From positions 124,001 to 188,000 of the forward strand of contig DELZ01000002.1 of the NCBI GenBank assembly GCA_002354635.1: a DNA stretch of 64,000 bases, written 5' to 3'. Numbering within the stretch: position 1 is the first letter of the stretch; each line of letters begins with the position of its first letter. The position numbers and the translations under genes were made by a program. The notes under the pieces were generated by a model. The model ran no database searches and was not told the DNA's origin. It worked only from the letters and a program-made list of their open reading frames with translations. Origin of the DNA: Sphingomonadales bacterium UBA2683 (GTDB lineage Bacteria; Pseudomonadota; Alphaproteobacteria; Sphingomonadales; Sphingomonadaceae). Positions 59,026-64,000 of the stretch are shown here, piece by piece.

Positions 59026-59169
59026 TCCTCCCCGCCAGCGGGGAGGGGGACCGCGCGCAGCGTGGTGGAGGGGGCGTGCGTCTGAATGCTGCGCCTGGGC
59101 CAGAGTCCCCTCCGTCAGCCACCTTCGCCAAGGCTACTGCGGCTGCCACCTCCCCGCGAGCGGGGAGGA
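59026..59169. repeat. Palindromic repeat downstream of ligA
   Basis: TCCTCCCCGCCAGCGGGGAG (from 59026) and CTCCCCGCGAGCGGGGAGGA (59150-59169) border the element, with GGGGAGGGGGACC, GCGCGCAGCGTG and GGTGGAGGGG within. It is the same layout as 1319-1493 and the truB insertion. The remaining gap 59170-59293 shows no gene. Confidence 0.85.
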
Positions 59170-59293
59170 AATGATTGTGTAAAGGGCGGTATCGATCGCT
59201 TCTTCTCCCTCACGGGAGAAGGGTGAGCATATTTGGAAGTCAGGCGGCCGCTGGACATTGTGCCAGCGACCGCCGCCCCTCTCTCCCAGGTTT

Positions 59294-60148
59294 TTACGCC
59301 TTGGCGCTCGCTTCCATTGCAGCGAGCTCTTTGACGCCATGGCCGCCTTCCTTGTTCTCCGGAAAGATCGGCCAGGCGAGTTGCTGACCCAAAGTGGCTG
59401 GAGCGAGATTTTCCACGCCATAGCTATCGGGATAGCGGCGCGTGATATGGGCAGTGCCGAACAGCACGTCCCAGAAGAACAGGAGGTTTCCGAAATTGCC
59501 CTTGTAATGGGTCACGCCGTCGCTCTTGTGGCGGCCGTGATGGGCGTGGTGGGTGGCCGGGGTCGAGATCGTGCGTTCAACCAGCCACATGACCGGGGCC
59601 AGCCATTTGATCCGGTAGAGCGGCGCGTCCCAGGCGACGTCGCTGTGGGCGCCGACGATCACCGCCATCTTGACGATAATATAGCCAACATAGACCCATC
59701 CGAGGCCGAGATAGATCAGCGCACCGGAAAACCAGATGCTCGGCATGGTCAGATAATAGAAGATATTATTCCGGTAGACCAAGCGGACGCTCATATATTT
59801 CGCGTTGTGGTGCGAGCGGTGCAGATTGTAGAGAAACGGGACGCTGTGCGACAGCCGGTGCCACCAATATTGCGTCATGTCGTCGAGTAGCAGGAACAGG
59901 GCAATGGCGGCGAGCAGCGGGATATTCGCCAGCGCGCCGGCCCATTGCGGGGCAGCAGCGCCGAGCATGAACTGGACGGCCAGAATGATACCGGGCTGGG
60001 TGATCCCCAGCAGCACGAACGAGCCGATGATTTCCACCCAGGCATCGTCACGGGTCTGCTCGGGTTTGCTGAACAGCCGGGTGCGGAAAAATTCGAGCAG
60101 GCCGAAGACAAGGAATATGCTCACGATGGCTATCAGTTCAGGTCGCAT
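59294..60148 (-). CDS. Fatty acid hydroxylase / sterol-desaturase-family membrane protein
   Basis: A 284-residue di-iron membrane oxygenase. Hydrophobic segments are at about 5-22, 40-60, 75-92, 130-165. The His boxes are H97-x3-H101 (WWHRLSH), H110-x2-HH (HRSHHN, 113-114) and H200-H201-x-HH (HHAHH, 203-204), which bind the di-iron site. It may hydroxylate or desaturate a lipid or carotenoid. It is divergent from the Crp/Fnr gene, with 90 bp between the starts; regulation by it is possible. Confidence 0.9.
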   Translation of the reverse strand: MRPELIAIVSIFLVFGLLEFFRTRLFSKPEQTRDDAWVEIIGSFVLLGITQPGIILAVQFMLGAAAPQWAGALANIPLLAAIALFLLLDDMTQYWWHRLSHSVPFLYNLHRSHHNAKYMSVRLVYRNNIFYYLTMPSIWFSGALIYLGLGWVYVGYIIVKMAVIVGAHSDVAWDAPLYRIKWLAPVMWLVERTISTPATHHAHHGRHKSDGVTHYKGNFGNLLFFWDVLFGTAHITRRYPDSYGVENLAPATLGQQLAWPIFPENKEGGHGVKELAAMEASAKA

Positions 60149-60238
60149 GATTTCTCTCCCGCAGCATGGCTTGCGAACGGTCGTTAGCGGATGTAGAGAG
60201 CGGTAAATGCAAATAAGTTGTCAATTGGAAATCTATTT

Positions 60239-60904
60239 ATGAATGCGGAATCTCCAATCGCCGCAACCGGATTTGTGATGGCGCTTCCGGAAAAGGTTCG
60301 CGGCGATTTGCTGGCACGCGGCCAGGCGCGCCATTTCGACAAGGGGCAGATCATCCAGCAGCGCGGCGACCGGGCGCGGGAATTCTGGTATGTCGAGCGC
60401 GGATCGGTGCAGATCGGCCGCTATGGCATAGACGGGCGGCTGACGCTGTTTGCGATGATCGGTGTCGGCGATACTTTTGGCGAGCTGGCCTTTCTGGGGG
60501 AATTCCCGAGAACGGTCGATGCGATTGCCGGATCGGATTGCCTGTTGATCCGGATTGGCGACAACGAACTGCAGAGCCTGATGGAGTCCGATCCCGCGGT
60601 GGGCCGCCTGCTGCTCAAGACCATGGCACTGACCGTGCAGCAGGCGTTCAACATGATCGATTCGAGCCGCAACCTGACGGTGCCGCAAAGACTGGCACAG
60701 GCGCTGCTGCAACTGTGCGGCGACCGGCCGGATGGCACGGAGATCATGGCAACCCAGCAGGATCTGGCCGATCTGGTGGGCGTTTCGCGGGTATCGCTGG
60801 GCAAGGCGCTGACCAGGCTGCAGGGCGCAGGGATTATCGAGCCGGGTTACGGGTTTGTGACGATCCGGGACGGGACGGCTCTGCGCGATATGGTCGCCGG
60901 CTAG
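60239..60904 (+). CDS. Crp/Fnr-family transcriptional regulator
   Basis: 221 residues from the ATG at 60239 (a TTG at 60218 would add seven). A cyclic-nucleotide-binding-type beta-barrel (about 15-125; GQIIQQRGDRAREFWYVERG, GDTFGELAFLGEFPRTVDA) is followed by a dimer helix and a winged HTH (about 145-215; TQQDLADLVGVSRVSLGKAL). N-terminal Cys for an Fe-S cluster are missing, so it is not an FNR oxygen sensor. The effector is unknown. Confidence 0.9.
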   Translation: MNAESPIAATGFVMALPEKVRGDLLARGQARHFDKGQIIQQRGDRAREFWYVERGSVQIGRYGIDGRLTLFAMIGVGDTFGELAFLGEFPRTVDAIAGSDCLLIRIGDNELQSLMESDPAVGRLLLKTMALTVQQAFNMIDSSRNLTVPQRLAQALLQLCGDRPDGTEIMATQQDLADLVGVSRVSLGKALTRLQGAGIIEPGYGFVTIRDGTALRDMVAG

Positions 60905-60949
60905 AGCTCATCCGTTTGTCCCGCAATTGTGATCAGACGATAGATGTGG

Positions 60950-61011
60950 TTCGACAGGCTCACCACGAACGGCATTTTCTCGGACCACCCGTTCGTCCTG
61001 AGCCTGTCGAA
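60950..61011. repeat. Inverted repeat between the Crp/Fnr and DUF2459 genes
   Basis: TTCGACAGGCTCA (60950-60962) pairs with TGAGCCTGTCGAA (60999-61011), and inner CCACGAACGG pairs with CCGTTCGT. This is the 'TTCGACAGGCTCAGGACGAACGG' type found in sphingomonad spacers. It could end the convergent transcripts, though it has no U-run. Confidence 0.85.
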
Positions 61012-61060
61012 GGACGGGTTCCGGCGATCGCTGTCGTTTAACGGAGTCAGCGTCGTCGGT

Positions 61061-61747
61061 TCATTCGGTGCCTTCCGGAAACCAGCGCATCACTCCGCCC
61101 TGAAACGGCGTCCACAGGCCGGTACGGATGCCCGCCTGTTGCAGCACCTCGCCGGTCCAGTTGTTGCACGTATGGAAGGCGTCATAATGGCCGTGCGAGC
61201 GGTAGAACAGGTCCGACGCGCCATAGCCCGGTGAGGGTTGCGAGCGATATTGCTCGTCGAGCGAGAATTTTTCCGCGATCACGGCTGCGATTTTGCGATA
61301 TTCGGCAGCGCTGACTGTCAGGCTGCGGCGATAATGGGGATAAGCCTGTGGATATTGCAGGTGATCCACGTGGATAAGCACATTGTCGCTGCCAAGGATC
61401 GCACTGATCGCGTCGCTGGCGCGCAGGTCCGTCCAGGTGCGGGTATTGCGATAGACGCCTTCATGGCCCCAGCCGACAAGAATATGGCTGCCATAGCGCG
61501 ACGGATCGGCCAGATCCCCGGGCCGGACCAGCGGCGTCCAGTCGTGCACCTCGCTCCACACCGGCATGACGATCCCCGTATGCAGGCCGTTGGTCTCGAC
61601 AAACAGCTCGATGCCGTCCTCCGGGCTTTGCCACCGGGGGTTGGCCGGTATCAGGCTGCCGCCGAGCGCGGCGAGCAGATAAAGCGCGATGATCGCAGCC
61701 AGCGCCAGCATTCCGCGTTTCAGCCATTTTACCGTTAAAGTTGCCAT
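61061..61747 (-). CDS. TIGR02117 / DUF2459 membrane-anchored protein
   Basis: 228 residues. One N-terminal hydrophobic segment (about 12-32) anchors or exports the protein. The rest has VETNGLHTGIVMPV, HILVGWGHEGVYRNT and the C-terminal TCNNWTGEVLQQAGIRTGLW, matching TIGR02117. The Cys-Asn-x-Trp and His residues suggest a papain-like (NlpC/P60-type) hydrolase, but the activity is unproven. Its start is only 28 bp from the phhA start. Confidence 0.87.
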   Translation of the reverse strand: MATLTVKWLKRGMLALAAIIALYLLAALGGSLIPANPRWQSPEDGIELFVETNGLHTGIVMPVWSEVHDWTPLVRPGDLADPSRYGSHILVGWGHEGVYRNTRTWTDLRASDAISAILGSDNVLIHVDHLQYPQAYPHYRRSLTVSAAEYRKIAAVIAEKFSLDEQYRSQPSPGYGASDLFYRSHGHYDAFHTCNNWTGEVLQQAGIRTGLWTPFQGGVMRWFPEGTE

Positions 61748-61775
61748 TGAAACCTATTTTGTTCTATTGTGCGGC

Positions 61776-62669
61776 ATGCCTTCAAACTCTGAACCCGAAA
61801 CCCATGTCTATGACAAGCCGCCGGCGCACGCAAACGCCGACTGGACGATCGACCAGGACTGGCAGAGCTATTCCGAGGAAGACCACGAGACCTGGGACAT
61901 ATTGTTTGCCCGACAGCAGAAAATGCTGCCCGGGCGGGCGGCGCAGGCGTTTCTCGACGGCATCGATATTTTGAAACTGTCGCAGCCGGGCATTCCCGAT
62001 TTTGACGAGCTCAACCGGATATTGATGGATGCGACCGGCTGGCAGGTGGTGGCGGTGCCGGGGCTTGTCCCGGATGATGTGTTTTTCGACCATCTTGCCA
62101 ACCGGCGCTTTGTTTCCGGCAATTTCATCCGGCGGCGCAACCAGCTCGACTATCTGCAGGAACCGGATATTTTCCACGATGTCTTTGGCCATGTGCCGAT
62201 GCTCGCCGACCAGCGTTTTGCCGACTATATGGCGGCCTACGGGCGCGGCGGCCTCAGGGCGCTGAAATTCGGGACGCTGAAACAGCTGGCAAGGCTCTAC
62301 TGGTATACCGTGGAATTCGGGCTGATCCGGGAGGCCGAGGGACTGCGCATCTATGGCGCTGGGATTGTTTCCAGCTATGGCGAGAGCGTGTTTGCGCTCG
62401 ACGATCCCAGCCCCAACCGGATATTGTTCGATCTCGAACGGGTGTTGCGCACCGAGTACCGGATCGACGATTACCAGCAGAATTATTTCGTCATTCCCAG
62501 CCTCGACGAGCTGCTGCGGGTGACGGTGGAGACCGACTTCAAGCCGGTCTACGACCGGATTGCCTCGCTGCCCGATATCAAGATTGCCGAGATTGTCGAG
62601 GGTGATGAGGTGCTGACCGAGGGGACGCAGGACTATGCGCGGTCGAAGGGCGAAGCCACGGTTGTCTGA
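61776..62669 (+). CDS. Phenylalanine 4-monooxygenase
   Basis: 297 residues from the ATG at 61776. It hydroxylates phenylalanine to tyrosine with tetrahydropterin and O2. The iron ligands are His134 and His139 in DIFHDVFGHVPM and Glu180 in YWYTVEFGLI. Length and motifs match the bacterial single-domain enzyme. It is divergent from the DUF2459 gene across a very short spacer. Confidence 0.96.
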   Translation: MPSNSEPETHVYDKPPAHANADWTIDQDWQSYSEEDHETWDILFARQQKMLPGRAAQAFLDGIDILKLSQPGIPDFDELNRILMDATGWQVVAVPGLVPDDVFFDHLANRRFVSGNFIRRRNQLDYLQEPDIFHDVFGHVPMLADQRFADYMAAYGRGGLRALKFGTLKQLARLYWYTVEFGLIREAEGLRIYGAGIVSSYGESVFALDDPSPNRILFDLERVLRTEYRIDDYQQNYFVIPSLDELLRVTVETDFKPVYDRIASLPDIKIAEIVEGDEVLTEGTQDYARSKGEATVV

Positions 62670-62791
62670 TTTGCGCATGTGTCCGTTGGGAAGGTCCGCA
62701 TCGGACTCACGCGAAGCCGCGAAGGAGGCATAACAGCTCTGGCGTAATAGAATAATTCAAACTATCAGCCAAAATCGAATAGGATAGCCGA

Positions 62792-63388
62792 TTGAATACA
62801 TATCTGACTGAGCTTTATGCGGACCCTCACTGTGAAGAGGTAAGCGAAGCCTTGTTCCTTAGAAAGACCAACATTCAATCCGCGCTTGATACTTTCAAAG
62901 AATTTGCGAAAAAAGGATCTGCAATCAGTTTATGCGCATTGGGTGACATTTATGCATATGGCAGATTTGGTATTGAAGCTGATCATGAAAAGGCGGAACA
63001 ATATCTGCAAAAGGCAAAAGATATTGGATCGATTGAAGGCGCTTATCGACTGGCTAGATTCTACGAATATAGAGGAAATTCCAATAAGGCGATTGAGGGT
63101 TTGATCGCTCTTTCTGAAAAAGGTTTCTCTCCTGCTACTTTTTTGCTGGGTTGTAAGTATCGCAAAGGAGATATTGTTGACGAAGATCTGGAACAGGCCT
63201 TTTTCTACTTTAAGAAAGCGGGAGAGCAGGGCCATTTGATAGCGCGGCAGTGGGTTGGGTACCTGCTCAGGAAACGAAAGGGCTTGTTGAATAAAATTAG
63301 AGGAACAATGATAATAGGTTCCACCATTTTACCTATTAGACGAGCGCATAAAGTGGATTCACTGAGCGACTGTATACGAATAGTGTGA
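62792..63388 (+). CDS. Sel1-repeat protein, AT-rich gene
   Basis: 198 residues from a TTG start. Tandem Sel1-like helical repeats are seen (SLCALGDIYAYGRFGIEADH, YRLARFYEYRGNSNKAIE, FLLGCKYRKGDIVDEDLEQAF, QWVGYLLRK). Such repeats mediate protein-protein contact. No signal peptide. Base composition and codon use are far more AT-rich than all neighbours, which points to recent transfer. The function is unknown. The spacer 62670-62791 shows nothing further. Confidence 0.8.
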   Translation: MNTYLTELYADPHCEEVSEALFLRKTNIQSALDTFKEFAKKGSAISLCALGDIYAYGRFGIEADHEKAEQYLQKAKDIGSIEGAYRLARFYEYRGNSNKAIEGLIALSEKGFSPATFLLGCKYRKGDIVDEDLEQAFFYFKKAGEQGHLIARQWVGYLLRKRKGLLNKIRGTMIIGSTILPIRRAHKVDSLSDCIRIV

Positions 63389-63485
63389 GCAGATGCGTCT
63401 GGGATTGCACGCAAGTGTCGTGTTCTCGAATTACGCAATTGCCGTGACAGGTGCTACAACCCCCATATACCCACTCCCGACTGCA

Positions 63486-63520
63486 TAAAAACCGAGAGAG
63501 CTCCGCATCAGGTGCGGAGC
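63486..63520 (-). terminator. Terminator after prmA
   Basis: In the minus direction, GCTCCGCA/TGCGGAGC (63500-63507 with 63513-63520) forms an 8-bp stem with a 5-nt loop, followed by CTCTCGGTTTTT. It lies just after the prmA stop codon. Confidence 0.7.
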
Positions 63521-63524
63521 ACAA

Positions 63525-64000
63525 TCAGCACTCCCCGAAATAGTCCGAGGCCAGCGGGGATTTCTTGCGGTGCGGCTTGCGGGTCCAGCCATATTTCTTT
63601 GCCTTGACCAGGGTCAGGCAGGGCCATTCATTGTCGAGCCGGGAATGTTTCAGGCGAAAGCCCTCGCGGACATAGGCGCGGACGACATCGGCCTTCTGGC
63701 GGCTGAGCAGGCCGGCCAATAGCAATACGGTCCCGGCACCGGAGGCGGCGGCGATTTGCGGGGCGAGGGCGACCAGCGGGCCGGCGAGGATATTGGCGAT
63801 GATCAGGTCGAAGGGCGCGCGCTGGCGGAGCGCCGGATGGTCGAGGCCGTTGCTCTGCACCAGCCGGATATGGCGGCGGCCATTGCCCAGCGGGATGGCG
63901 TTGCGCTCCGCGTTGGACTCGGTGACGGTGACCGCTATCGGATCAATGTCACTGGCGATGATTTTTGCGTCGCGCCACAGATGATGGGCGGCAAAGGCGA
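63525..64000 (-). CDS. Ribosomal protein L11 methyltransferase PrmA (partial)
   Basis: The 3' part of the gene; the frame is open to the window edge, so the N-terminus lies beyond it. Read from the edge: AFAAHHLWRDAKIIASDIDP, TESNAERNAI and then FDLIIANILAGPLVALAPQI, the NILA motif being typical of PrmA. It trimethylates L11 at several sites with SAM. The C-terminus has a basic extension (TRKPHRKKSPLASDYFGEC). Confidence 0.92.
   Translation of the reverse strand, partial: AFAAHHLWRDAKIIASDIDPIAVTVTESNAERNAIPLGNGRRHIRLVQSNGLDHPALRQRAPFDLIIANILAGPLVALAPQIAAASGAGTVLLLAGLLSRQKADVVRAYVREGFRLKHSRLDNEWPCLTLVKAKKYGWTRKPHRKKSPLASDYFGEC

Noticed and set aside
1..64000. CRISPR arrays, rRNA, tRNA, IS elements, prophage genes
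   Set aside because: Looked for regular repeat-spacer blocks, T-loop GGTTCGAATCC-like sequences, transposase/integrase proteins and phage structural genes; none was found. The repeats that occur are short palindromes at irregular distances.

Overview
The window looks like a chromosomal segment of an alphaproteobacterium, most likely a sphingomonad (Sphingopyxis / Sphingorhabdus / Parasphingorhabdus type). This rests on the GC-rich codon use, the gene families, the many short GC-rich palindromic repeats and the translation operon order. It is an inference: no marker gene could be searched. No rRNA, tRNA, CRISPR array, transposase or integrase was recognised.

Layout. 1-1144 is an AT-richer fragment with an HNH endonuclease. 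1145-1841 is a repeat-bearing spacer before lepA. 3801-9405 holds a small unknown gene, an exported methyltransferase-like lipoprotein and a locus for an exported truncated globin, a DUF3034 barrel, a cupredoxin-like protein and a GGDEF/EAL receptor. 9566-12647 has prfB, a periplasmic alpha-carbonic anhydrase and an SDR. 12756-16702 is the ATP-grasp / alpha-E / transglutaminase / Anbu-protease cluster, followed tail-to-tail by a GMC oxidoreductase. 18761-28022 is a mixed metabolic and envelope region (beta-propeller lipoprotein, ClpP-like exported protein, FprA-type reductase, epoxide-hydrolase-like enzyme, D-aminoacylase-like enzyme, TonB receptor with a DUF2946-like protein). 28329-38952 contains dnaN, a histidine phosphatase, rlmN, a Rid-family protein, a porin-like barrel, a cytochrome b / molybdoenzyme / cfa run, argG and a Ca/Na antiporter.

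39077-50108 is the classic translation/RNA operon rimP-nusA-ylxR-infB-rbfA-truB-rpsO-pnp, with tdk and a GNAT acetyltransferase inserted before truB. 50233-59000 carries two exported unknowns (TPR-like and DUF3142), bamD, recN, a small membrane protein, a DUF559 nuclease and ligA. 59294-64000 has a sterol-desaturase-like enzyme, a Crp/Fnr regulator, a DUF2459 protein, phhA, an AT-rich Sel1-repeat gene and the C-terminal part of prmA.

The most unusual feature is a set of small palindromic repeats that lie between genes and also inside open reading frames. One is in frame in truB, two are in frame in ligA, and one forms the C-terminus of the DUF559 protein. Repeat copies also appear to supply the ribosome binding sites of the DUF559 gene and of ligA. 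The best candidate for a poorly described functional system is the globin / DUF3034 / cupredoxin / c-di-GMP locus at 4911-9405.
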